Positions 1-6,174 of a stretch of 8,847 nt of DNA are shown in pieces (the first letter of the stretch is position 1; each line of letters begins with the position of its first letter). The DNA is from an uncultured Collinsella sp. (GTDB lineage: Bacteria; Actinomycetota; Coriobacteriia; Coriobacteriales; Coriobacteriaceae): positions 1 to 8,847 of the forward strand of contig USAX01000079.1 in NCBI GenBank assembly GCA_900552705.1, written 5' to 3'. Below the pieces are notes generated by a model that ran no database searches, had not been told where the DNA came from, and saw only the letters and a list, made by a program, of their open reading frames with translations. The position numbers were made by a program, and so were the translations under genes.

Positions 1-299
1 TGCGCATCGAGAGTGAGGAGATTCGTCGCGCGCTCAACAAGCCGCTCGACGAGATGGCCAAGGCCGTCAAGGACGCCCTCGACGCCACGCCGCCCGATCT
101 TGCCTCGGATCTTATGTACTACGGCATTTTGCTGACTGGAGGCGGCGCGCTGCTGCGCGGTCTCGACGTGCGCCTGCGCGATGAGACCGGCGTTTCGGTC
201 AACGTCAGCCCCACGGCGCTCGATAACGTTGTTAACGGCTGTGCCCGCGTGCTCGAGGCCAATGCGTTTGATGGCGGCTTCGTCCAGACCAATGCTTAA
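1..299 (+). CDS. mreB: Rod shape-determining protein MreB, C-terminal part (5' end outside window)
   Basis: This is the last 98 codons of an MreB actin homologue, read from base 3 and ending in TAA at 297-299. MreB polymerises on the inner face of the membrane and positions the cell-wall elongation machinery. The visible part carries the family's C-terminal signature: a helix ending in TPPDLASDL, followed by the nucleotide-pocket motif GILLTGGGALLRGLD and then an RDETGV segment, all aligning with the end of known MreB proteins. Just after this, the usual VAxGTGxxLE motif is replaced by VVNGCARVLE, which is atypical. The protein ends at the expected distance after this point, so the C-terminus looks complete; about 240 N-terminal residues lie outside the window. 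mreC starts 21 bases downstream on the same strand, as in most mreBCD operons. Mbl or other paralogues cannot be excluded from the tail alone, but the mreCD context favours MreB. Confidence 0.95.
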   Translation, partial: RIESEEIRRALNKPLDEMAKAVKDALDATPPDLASDLMYYGILLTGGGALLRGLDVRLRDETGVSVNVSPTALDNVVNGCARVLEANAFDGGFVQTNA

Positions 300-302
300 T
301 TT

Positions 303-324
303 CCAAAAGGTGGATTCCATTTGG
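303..324 (+). promoter_or_regulatory. mreC ribosome-binding site and TTG start, able to fold into a small hairpin
   Basis: The SD AAAAGGTGG (305-313) precedes the TTG start at 321 by 7 bases. The same stretch can fold: CCAAA (303-307) pairs with TTTGG (320-324), and after an A-A mismatch GG (309-310) pairs with CC (317-318), leaving a 6-base loop. The left arm and loop contain the SD and the right arm contains the start codon, so folding would hide both. The pairing is read directly from the sequence; a regulatory role is inference and the stem is only of moderate strength. Confidence 0.5.
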
Positions 325-1319
325 CACGATCTTCGGGTTTCTCTACAAATCTGAATACCAAGCGACAATCAACGGGTATGCGCCCGTTGATTGTTTTCAG
401 CCTGATTTCGGTGTTGCTGCTCACGTTTTATATCCGTGAGGGCGAGGCCGGGCCGATTCATGCCGTGCGCTCGGGCGTGACGACGATTACCTCGCCGGTG
501 CGCTTTGTGGGCTCGGCTGTGGCGGCTCCCTTCAATGCGATCGGCAATGTGTTCTCTAACCTTACGGCGTCGCAGGACACGCTTGACGAGCTTAAGAAGC
601 AAAACGAGGAACTGACCTCTAAGGTTGCCGAGCTCTCCGAGGCTCAAAAGACCGCCGAGCGTCTGGAGGGGCTGGTCGGCCTCCAGTCGACCTACAACCT
701 CAAATCAACCGCAGCTCGTATCGTCGGCGCTTCGGGCGATGCCTGGACCTCGACCGTCACCATCGACAAGGGTTCTGCCGACGGGCTTACCATCAACATG
801 CCTGTGACGAGTTCTGCCGGTGTCATAGGCCAGATTATCGAGGTCTCGGCCAAGACGTCCACCGTGCGTCTGATTGGCGATGAGAGCTCGGGCGTGTCCG
901 CCATGGTGCAGGACACGCGCGCCCAGGGCATGCTGCAGGGTCAGGCTGACGGTACGCTGCGTCTTGAGTATGTGAGCGTCGATTCCGACGTTAAGGTTGG
1001 CGACATCATCGTGACCTCGGGTATTGGCGGTGTGTTCCCCAAGGGTCTACCGCTCGGCACCGTCTCGTCGGTTGAGAAATCGGCTAACGACGTGTACTAC
1101 ACCATTGTGGTGCGCGCCCAGACGACGGCCGAGAATAACGAGGAAGTGCTGGTCATTACCTCGCTGACCGACGAACAGTCGGCCTCGGATGAGGACGTGA
1201 ACACGGCCAACAGCACGCCGCAGGGAACGTCGCGCGATGCTGCGACCAAGACGAAGGACGAGAGCCCGGATGACGGTTCCGACACGTCCGAGACGACCGA
1301 TTCCGGCTCGAGCGAATAG
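321..1319 (+). CDS. mreC: Rod shape-determining protein MreC
   Basis: MreC is a bitopic membrane protein of the elongasome. Its extracytoplasmic part binds PBP2 and activates the RodA-PBP2 synthase. The 332-residue product has a short basic cytoplasmic N-terminus (1-22), one membrane segment (about 23-38), a coiled coil (about 84-120, with the heptad-like run LDELKKQNEELTSKVAEL) and the double beta-barrel MreC core (about 128-280). It ends with a 50-residue tail (283-332) made largely of Ser, Thr, Asp and Glu. The start is TTG at 321, chosen because AAAAGGTGG (305-313) sits 7 bases upstream. The in-frame ATG at 378 (residue 20) has no good SD and lies in the loop of a strong hairpin, but it remains an alternative start that would still leave the membrane segment whole. 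The stop TAG (1317-1319) is part of the SD of mreD. The acidic low-complexity tail is longer than in classical rods and is probably disordered outside the membrane. Confidence 0.95.
   Translation: MARSSGFSTNLNTKRQSTGMRPLIVFSLISVLLLTFYIREGEAGPIHAVRSGVTTITSPVRFVGSAVAAPFNAIGNVFSNLTASQDTLDELKKQNEELTSKVAELSEAQKTAERLEGLVGLQSTYNLKSTAARIVGASGDAWTSTVTIDKGSADGLTINMPVTSSAGVIGQIIEVSAKTSTVRLIGDESSGVSAMVQDTRAQGMLQGQADGTLRLEYVSVDSDVKVGDIIVTSGIGGVFPKGLPLGTVSSVEKSANDVYYTIVVRAQTTAENNEEVLVITSLTDEQSASDEDVNTANSTPQGTSRDAATKTKDESPDDGSDTSETTDSGSSE
365..397 (+). terminator. Terminator-like hairpin inside the 5' end of mreC (possible attenuator)
   Basis: ACAATCAACGGG (365-376) and CCCGTTGATTGT (383-394) are perfect 12-bp inverted repeats around the 6-base loop TATGCG, and the stem runs into TTTT (394-397). 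This is the shape of a rho-independent terminator, but it lies at codons 15-26 of mreC. The loop holds the in-frame ATG at 378. A ribosome translating from TTG 321 would melt the stem; without translation it could form and stop RNA polymerase between mreB and mreCD-mrdA-rodA. The symmetry is certain. Function as an attenuator, as a start-site gate or as a protein-binding palindrome is inference. Confidence 0.5.
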
Positions 1320-1333
1320 GGGGCATGTCCATG
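1318..1333 (+). promoter_or_regulatory. mreD ribosome-binding site, deciding between two ATG starts
   Basis: AGGGGG (1318-1323) overlaps the mreC stop codon TAG (1317-1319). It is 1 base from the ATG at 1325 but 7 bases from the in-frame ATG at 1331. Normal SD spacing therefore selects 1331. The overlap of stop and SD implies that ribosomes finishing mreC can reinitiate on mreD. Confidence 0.7.
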
Positions 1334-1897
1334 GATCTACACGAGCAGGGGATGAGCTCCCGCACGTTTGTAATCGCCGCCATCGTGTGCGTGCTGCTGC
1401 AGGCAGGCCTGGCACCGCAGATCTCCATTGCGGGCGGTCGCGTCAACTTTATGATTATCCTGGTGTGCCTAAGCGTGTTCTCGGGCGACCCGACCCGTGC
1501 CGTCGTATGCGGTTTTTGCAGCGGCTTGTTCTATGACCTTTCCGCTGCCGTGCCGGTGGGCGTTATGTCGCTCCTGCTGACCGTGGGTTGTTTTGCCCTG
1601 GTGCATAGCGCCGCCGGTCAGACGGGCGGTACCCCGAGTGCGCGCGGCATCACTGTGGGTGCCTTCGCGCTCGTTATTAATGTGATCTACAGCATCATCT
1701 TGCTGTTTATGGGTTTGGAGACGAGCTTTGTCGTGGCGATCTTCGGCCATGCGCTGCCGTCTTCGATCCTGACGGGTCTGGTTGCCATTCCGTTTTTGAT
1801 GTCCGGCGTCGTGCCGCAGTCCGGTTATGGATTCTCGGCACGTGGCGGACGCCAGACGGGCATGCGCTTTAAGCCCAAGACCCGTAAGCTCAAATAG
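1331..1897 (+). CDS. mreD: Rod shape-determining protein MreD
   Basis: MreD is a small polytopic membrane protein that works with MreC in the elongasome; its biochemical role is not settled. The product (188 residues from ATG 1331) is hydrophobic, with about five or six membrane segments. It has the family hallmark GFCSGLFYDL in the first half (VxGFxxGLxxD pattern in MreD proteins) followed by a short loop and SLLLTVGCFAL. It ends in a strongly basic cytoplasmic tail (RFKPKTRKLK). Length fits the family (about 160-190). Sequence conservation in MreD is low, so identification rests on the hydropathy, the GLFYDL motif and the position directly after mreC. The ATG at 1325 would add two residues but lies too close to the SD. 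The stop TAG (1895-1897) begins the SD of the next gene. Confidence 0.93.
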   Translation: MDLHEQGMSSRTFVIAAIVCVLLQAGLAPQISIAGGRVNFMIILVCLSVFSGDPTRAVVCGFCSGLFYDLSAAVPVGVMSLLLTVGCFALVHSAAGQTGGTPSARGITVGAFALVINVIYSIILLFMGLETSFVVAIFGHALPSSILTGLVAIPFLMSGVVPQSGYGFSARGGRQTGMRFKPKTRKLK

Positions 1898-1910
1898 GGG
1901 AGGCCTGTAG

Positions 1911-3980
1911 ATGTCTTCCCAGATGACGGTTATTATCGCCGGTATCGTGCTGGTTGTGGCCATCGTGGTCGCGCTGGTCATCATGCGTCGCGGCGATTCC
2001 CGTTTTACCTACGATACGCAGCATGGAACGGCCCCGCGCGCCACCGAGGGCGAGGGCAATACCGCGGCGACCGCCTTTAAGGGCCGCTTCTCCATCCTCA
2101 CCACGGGTGTGGGCGCGATGTTCGCGGCGCTTGCCGTCAAGCTGTGGGGTATGCAGATGGTCTCGTCGGACTATTACGAAAAGCAGGCTAATAGCAATCA
2201 GACGCGCACCGTTACCACACCCGCTGTGCGCGGCCGCATCCTCGACCGCAATGGCGTGGCGCTTGTCCAGAACCGTCCCTCACTTGCTGTCGTGGCCTAC
2301 CGCGACCTTGCCGAGGATGAGGTTCTGGTTCGCCATCTTGCCAACGTGCTCGGTATGCCCTACGTGGCGGTTCTGCGCAATATTCAGGACAATTCCGAGG
2401 GCGCCCAGAGCCTGCATACCATCGCGACGGACGTCCGTCGCTCTACGGTTGCCTATATTCAGGAGCACGCCGGCGAGTTTCCGGGCGTCAAGATTGCCGA
2501 GCGTACCGAGCGTCAGTACCCGTACGGCGAGACGGCCTGTCACATTTTGGGCTATACCGGCACCATTACCTCCGAGCAGCTCGAGGCCCAGAATAAGAAA
2601 ACCTCTGGCGATGATGATGCTTCTGCTGGCCGGATTACGTACCAGTCGGGCGATATCGTGGGCCAGGCGGGTGTTGAGAGCTACTACGAAAACCTGCTGC
2701 AGGGTATTCGTGGCGAGCAGACCGTCAAGGTCGATGCCTCGGGCAATGTGACCGGTCAGGCCGGCGCCGTGCCCGCCAAGGCCGGCTCCGACATTAAGCT
2801 CACGCTCGACCTTAAGATCCAACAGGCCTGTGAGACGGCGCTGGCGAGCGCCATCGAGCTTGCCAAGACCACTGGCTACAGCAATGCCGGCAACGGCGCT
2901 GTGGTGTGTCTCGATCCCAACAATGGCGAGATCCTGGGTATGGCGAGCGAGCCCAAGTTCGATCCGTCCGTCTTTATCGGCGGCGTCTCAAATGACGTGT
3001 GGACCGAGCTCAATGACGACAAGGGTTCGCACCCGCTGCTCAACCGCGCCATTAGCGGACAGTACATGTCGGCCTCGACCATCAAGCCGCTCTCGGCACT
3101 GGCCGGTCTTGAGTTTGGAACCTATACCTCAACGCAGACAACCAACTGCACGGGCTATTGGACGGGCCTGGGCAAGGCTTGGGGCAAGCGCTGCTGGTTG
3201 ACGTCTGGCCACGGCACCATGACGCTGCAGTCGGGTATCGCAAACTCGTGCGACCCCGTCTTCTACGACATGGGCAAGGCGTTCTTTTATGACGAGCAAC
3301 ATTCCGAGGGGCTGCAGGAGGTCTTTCGTCGCTGGGGTCTAGGCAAGACCTGCGGTATCGATCTGCCGAGTGAGGGCGCGGGCCGTATTCCCGATGCCGA
3401 GTGGAAAGAGTCGTACTTTACCGACGCCTCTGCCGAGGACCGCAAATGGAACGCCGGCGATATGACCAACATCGCTATTGGCCAGGGCGACATCCTGGTG
3501 ACGCCCCTGCAGATGGCGTGCGCCTACATGGGCCTTGCCAACGGCGGCAAACAGTACGTGCCTCACGTGTTTTTGTCTGCCGTGTCGCGCGATGGCGACG
3601 GCGATGCCTATAAGTACAACGGCAAGGGCAAGAAGAAGCGCCTGGAGGCTAAGATCAACAGCGATTCGGATTTGACTCTTGTTCGCAACGGCATGCACGA
3701 CGTGATATACACGGCATCGACGTCCCTGGCGGCTCACTTTGGCACCCTGACGCCGCAGGTATACGGCAAGTCGGGTACGGGCGAGAAAAGCGGCGAGGAC
3801 GAATACGCGTGGTTCTGCGCCTATGCACCGGCCGATGATCCCAAGTATGTCATCGCTACTGTCCTGGAGCAGGGCGGCGGTGGCTCAGATACCGCGATGC
3901 ATGTCGTGCGCGATGTGCTCGGCGTGATTTATGACGAGCCCGATACCTCTTCGGCCTCGGGCGATTCTTCGGTTCGATAG
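1911..3980 (+). CDS. mrdA: Penicillin-binding protein 2 (elongasome DD-transpeptidase)
   Basis: This is a class B penicillin-binding protein that cross-links new peptidoglycan with RodA during side-wall growth; it is membrane-anchored with its catalytic domain outside. It has 689 residues. The canonical anchor is at about 60-84, followed by the pedestal domain with RGRILDRNG (107-115) and the transpeptidase domain. The catalytic motifs are S389-T-I-K392 (nucleophile S389), S446-C-D448 and K620-S-G-T623, the last in the KSGT form seen in other PBP2 proteins. C413 and C428 flank a Trp-rich loop before GHGTMTLQSGIANSCD, a pairing common in this subfamily. Two oddities stand out: an additional N-terminal membrane segment (6-25) with a 34-residue hydrophilic linker before the usual anchor, and SAS instead of PGS leading into the active serine. 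The start ATG 1911 has GGGGAGG (1897-1903) 7 bases upstream. Neighbours mreD and rodA support mrdA over the division PBP3/FtsI. Confidence 0.95.
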   Translation: MSSQMTVIIAGIVLVVAIVVALVIMRRGDSRFTYDTQHGTAPRATEGEGNTAATAFKGRFSILTTGVGAMFAALAVKLWGMQMVSSDYYEKQANSNQTRTVTTPAVRGRILDRNGVALVQNRPSLAVVAYRDLAEDEVLVRHLANVLGMPYVAVLRNIQDNSEGAQSLHTIATDVRRSTVAYIQEHAGEFPGVKIAERTERQYPYGETACHILGYTGTITSEQLEAQNKKTSGDDDASAGRITYQSGDIVGQAGVESYYENLLQGIRGEQTVKVDASGNVTGQAGAVPAKAGSDIKLTLDLKIQQACETALASAIELAKTTGYSNAGNGAVVCLDPNNGEILGMASEPKFDPSVFIGGVSNDVWTELNDDKGSHPLLNRAISGQYMSASTIKPLSALAGLEFGTYTSTQTTNCTGYWTGLGKAWGKRCWLTSGHGTMTLQSGIANSCDPVFYDMGKAFFYDEQHSEGLQEVFRRWGLGKTCGIDLPSEGAGRIPDAEWKESYFTDASAEDRKWNAGDMTNIAIGQGDILVTPLQMACAYMGLANGGKQYVPHVFLSAVSRDGDGDAYKYNGKGKKKRLEAKINSDSDLTLVRNGMHDVIYTASTSLAAHFGTLTPQVYGKSGTGEKSGEDEYAWFCAYAPADDPKYVIATVLEQGGGGSDTAMHVVRDVLGVIYDEPDTSSASGDSSVR

Positions 3981-3992
3981 GAGGTTGCGATG
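3979..3992 (+). promoter_or_regulatory. rodA ribosome-binding site overlapping the mrdA stop
   Basis: AGGAGGT (3979-3985) is a near-perfect SD that begins inside the mrdA stop codon TAG (3978-3980), with 4 bases before the ATG at 3990. This arrangement favours coupled synthesis of PBP2 and RodA, which act as one enzyme complex. Confidence 0.7.
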
Positions 3993-5216
3993 GATTTTTC
4001 TCCGGCGGATCTGTTCCGTTCAACCAAGACCGGCTCTCGCAGCACCCTGGACCGCGTCAACAAGCAACTTTCGGCCTCGCGCGGCACGTTTCGCCAAAAG
4101 GTGCATATCGGTGTGCTGCTGGCTACCGTCGCGCTCGTTGCCTATGGCGCCATCATTATTTGGTCGGCGTCACAGTTTAAGGCCGACGCCTCATTCTCGC
4201 GCCACCTGCTGGGCATTGGCATTGGCGCGGTGCTTGCGGTGCTCGTCTGGCGTACCGATCTGCGCGGCATCTCTAACTTCTCGACGGCGCTGCTCGTCAT
4301 TGACCTTATTGTGATCTTCTCGCCCAAGATTCCGGGTCTGTCCTATACAGGCGGTCTGGGCATGACGGGCTGGATCAAGATTCCCGGTATCGGCTTGACA
4401 TTCCAGCCGGTTGAGCTTGCCAAGCTCATCACCATCTTCTTTATCGCCACGCTTGGCTCGCAGTATAACGGCCGCATCGATACCGTTCGCGACTACGTTA
4501 AGCTCTGCGGCATGCTGTCCATCCCGTTTTTGGCCGTCGTCGCCATGGGCGACCTGGGCTCGGGCCTGGTCGTGCTGGTCTCGGGCGCCATCGTCATCTG
4601 CATGAGCGGTGCGCGCCGCGAATGGGTGTTGTCGACCCTGGCCCTGCTCGTGGGCCTGGTGGCCCTCGTCCTGGCGCTCGATTCGGTCTTTGATTCGTTG
4701 CTCGGCCACGATGTGCTCATCAAGCAGTATCAGATGAACCGCCTGACGGTCTTTATCGACCCCGATAATGCCGATTCGGACGATGCCTACAACCTGCAGC
4801 AGTCGCTTATCGCCGTTGGCTCGGGCGGCTTCTTTGGTAAGGGTTTGGGCCATGCGACGCAGTCGGCCGGCGGCTTTCTGCCTGAGTTCCACACCGACTT
4901 TGTCTTCGCCTTCCTATCCGAGACCTTTGGCTTTTGCGGTTCCTTTTTGCTCCTGTTCCTCTACGTGCTGCTGATCTTTTCGACGATTCGCGTCGCCTTT
5001 AAGTGTGAGTCGCTGTTCTTGCGTCTTTCGTGTGTGGGCATCGTTGGCATGTGGGCGTTCCAGACCTTCGAAAACATCGGCATGTGCATTGGCATGATGC
5101 CGATTACCGGTATTCCGCTACCGTTTATTAGCTTCGGTTCGTCTTCGATGATGATTCAGCTGCTGACGGTGGGTATCGTACAATCCATATGGCGGCATCG
5201 TTCGGGCGCCGCGTAA
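3990..5216 (+). CDS. rodA: SEDS peptidoglycan glycosyltransferase RodA
   Basis: RodA polymerises lipid II into glycan strands in the membrane and pairs with PBP2. The 408-residue product has a hydrophilic cytoplasmic N-terminus of about 38 residues, then about ten membrane segments between about 40 and 400. SEDS signatures are present in order: GWIKIPGIGLTFQPVELAKL in the first half, then NLQQSLIAVGSGGFFGKGLG, then FLPEFHTDFVFAFLSE. The acidic residue of the HTD motif is D303 and aligns with the essential aspartate of studied RodA proteins. The C-terminal part has GIPLPFISFGSSS, the conserved family motif near the last membrane helix. FtsW is the alternative family member; the position directly after PBP2 and mreBCD favours RodA. 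The glutamate pair usually seen after FxFxxx (EE) is ET here. The stop is TAA (5214-5216). Confidence 0.95.
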   Translation: MDFSPADLFRSTKTGSRSTLDRVNKQLSASRGTFRQKVHIGVLLATVALVAYGAIIIWSASQFKADASFSRHLLGIGIGAVLAVLVWRTDLRGISNFSTALLVIDLIVIFSPKIPGLSYTGGLGMTGWIKIPGIGLTFQPVELAKLITIFFIATLGSQYNGRIDTVRDYVKLCGMLSIPFLAVVAMGDLGSGLVVLVSGAIVICMSGARREWVLSTLALLVGLVALVLALDSVFDSLLGHDVLIKQYQMNRLTVFIDPDNADSDDAYNLQQSLIAVGSGGFFGKGLGHATQSAGGFLPEFHTDFVFAFLSETFGFCGSFLLLFLYVLLIFSTIRVAFKCESLFLRLSCVGIVGMWAFQTFENIGMCIGMMPITGIPLPFISFGSSSMMIQLLTVGIVQSIWRHRSGAA

Positions 5217-5234
5217 CCGCTGGAGGGGTTTGCT

Positions 5235-6164
5235 ATGAAAATTCCCGTAGATAAGCTGACCCGCGCTTTTAAGATGGGCGCGTCCGTTAAGAAGGATTCC
5301 GATACGCCGGTGCGCGTCTCGGTCTATTTGGATTCGTCCGCCTCGCGCTTTCTGGCCGAGACGGTGCGTGACGCTTTTGTGCCGCAGACGACCTCGGGCA
5401 TTGTGCGCGTCGAGCGTCTGGGGGAGGAGCGAATTGCTCCAAAGACCGATACCGATGTGGTGCTGGTGCTCTCGTGCGGCTCCGACCGCTTGGAGAGTGC
5501 CGTGCAGGAGCTCGTGATCGCCGGCGCGCCCGTGTGCGTGCTTGCCGAGTCAGCTGTGGAGGTGCCGTTTATCGAGGAGTCCACGCCCATGCTCGGCGTG
5601 GTGGCGGCAACCGATAAGACGTATCTGCTCGAGACGCTTGCCCGCTGGATTCTCGATCGCACCGAAAAGGAAACGGCTTTTGCGGCGAACTTTGCCTTCA
5701 TGCGCATCGCGGCGGCCAATCGTATCATCACCTCGTGCGCGCTCACTAATATGGCGACCGGTGCGCTGGTGTTTTTGCCGGGCGCCGATTATCCCGTTAT
5801 GGCGCTGGCGCAGGTGGGCATGCTCTTTGAGCTCGCTGCCGTCTTTGGACGCGGCATTAAGCCTGAGCGCGGCTACGAGGTCGCGGGCGTGCTTGTCGGC
5901 GGTCTTGTGATCCGCGCGGTCACCCGCGCGCTCGTCAAGCAGACGCCGCATATTGGGTTTGCCGTCAAGGCGCTCACTGCTGCCGCGGGCACCTATGGCA
6001 TGGGCCGTGCGCTCGTTTCGCTCTACGAGCGCGATGTCGACTACAGCCGTGCCAACGAGGTGGTTACTGCCACGTTCTCCCGCGTTCGCGATCTGGTGAC
6101 CACGGTCGCGGGCGCTACCCGTCCTATGGCGTCCTATCAGGACGCATCCGATCTCGCTGCTTAG
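5235..6164 (+). CDS. DUF697-like conserved protein of unknown function, possible degenerate G-domain
   Basis: The 309-residue product has no assigned function. Residues about 26-140 look like an alpha/beta domain: strand VRVSVYL (26-32), strand DVVLVLS (74-80), a helix, then strand PVCVLAES (99-106). This resembles the second half of a small GTPase fold but has no P-loop and no NKxD. Residues about 145-290 are helical and resemble DUF697 (YcjF-type), with LPGADYPVMALAQVGMLFEL (181-200), AVFG (202-205) and KALTAAAGTYGMGRALVSLY (245-264). DUF697 is often attached to Era-like GTPase domains, so a GTPase that lost nucleotide binding is one reading; a stand-alone membrane-associated DUF697 protein is another. 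The start ATG 5235 has GGAGGGG (5222-5228) 6 bases upstream. It follows rodA by 18 bases and precedes the radical SAM gene by 10, so it is almost surely co-transcribed. The stop TAG (6162-6164) overlaps the next SD. Confidence 0.7.
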   Translation: MKIPVDKLTRAFKMGASVKKDSDTPVRVSVYLDSSASRFLAETVRDAFVPQTTSGIVRVERLGEERIAPKTDTDVVLVLSCGSDRLESAVQELVIAGAPVCVLAESAVEVPFIEESTPMLGVVAATDKTYLLETLARWILDRTEKETAFAANFAFMRIAAANRIITSCALTNMATGALVFLPGADYPVMALAQVGMLFELAAVFGRGIKPERGYEVAGVLVGGLVIRAVTRALVKQTPHIGFAVKALTAAAGTYGMGRALVSLYERDVDYSRANEVVTATFSRVRDLVTTVAGATRPMASYQDASDLAA

Positions 6165-6174
6165 GGGTTTTCCG

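Noticed and set aside
1325..1330. ATG at 1325 as the mreD start
   Set aside because: Only one base separates it from the SD AGGGGG; the in-frame ATG at 1331 has normal 7-base spacing.
1237..1536. Plus-strand open frame across the mreC/mreD junction
   Set aside because: It is out of frame with both genes, very Arg-rich, and without its own SD.
4395..4423. Perfect TTGACA inside rodA
   Set aside because: No -10-like sequence lies 16-18 bases downstream, and the bases are explained by conserved codons.
4191..4892. 233-codon minus-strand open frame opposite rodA
   Set aside because: It is the antisense of membrane-segment codons, giving a strongly polar product unlike any family; no SD or context supports it.
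5155..5184. Possible internal promoter at the end of rodA (TACAAT at 5179-5184)
   Set aside because: The -10 match is good (5 of 6), but the best -35 at suitable spacing (TTCAGC) matches only 3 of 6 and there is no extended -10; too weak to call.
5581..5601. Inverted repeat CCACGCC / GGCGTGG in the DUF697-like gene
   Set aside because: Only 7 bp; several such repeats are expected by chance in this GC-rich coding window, and no T-run follows.
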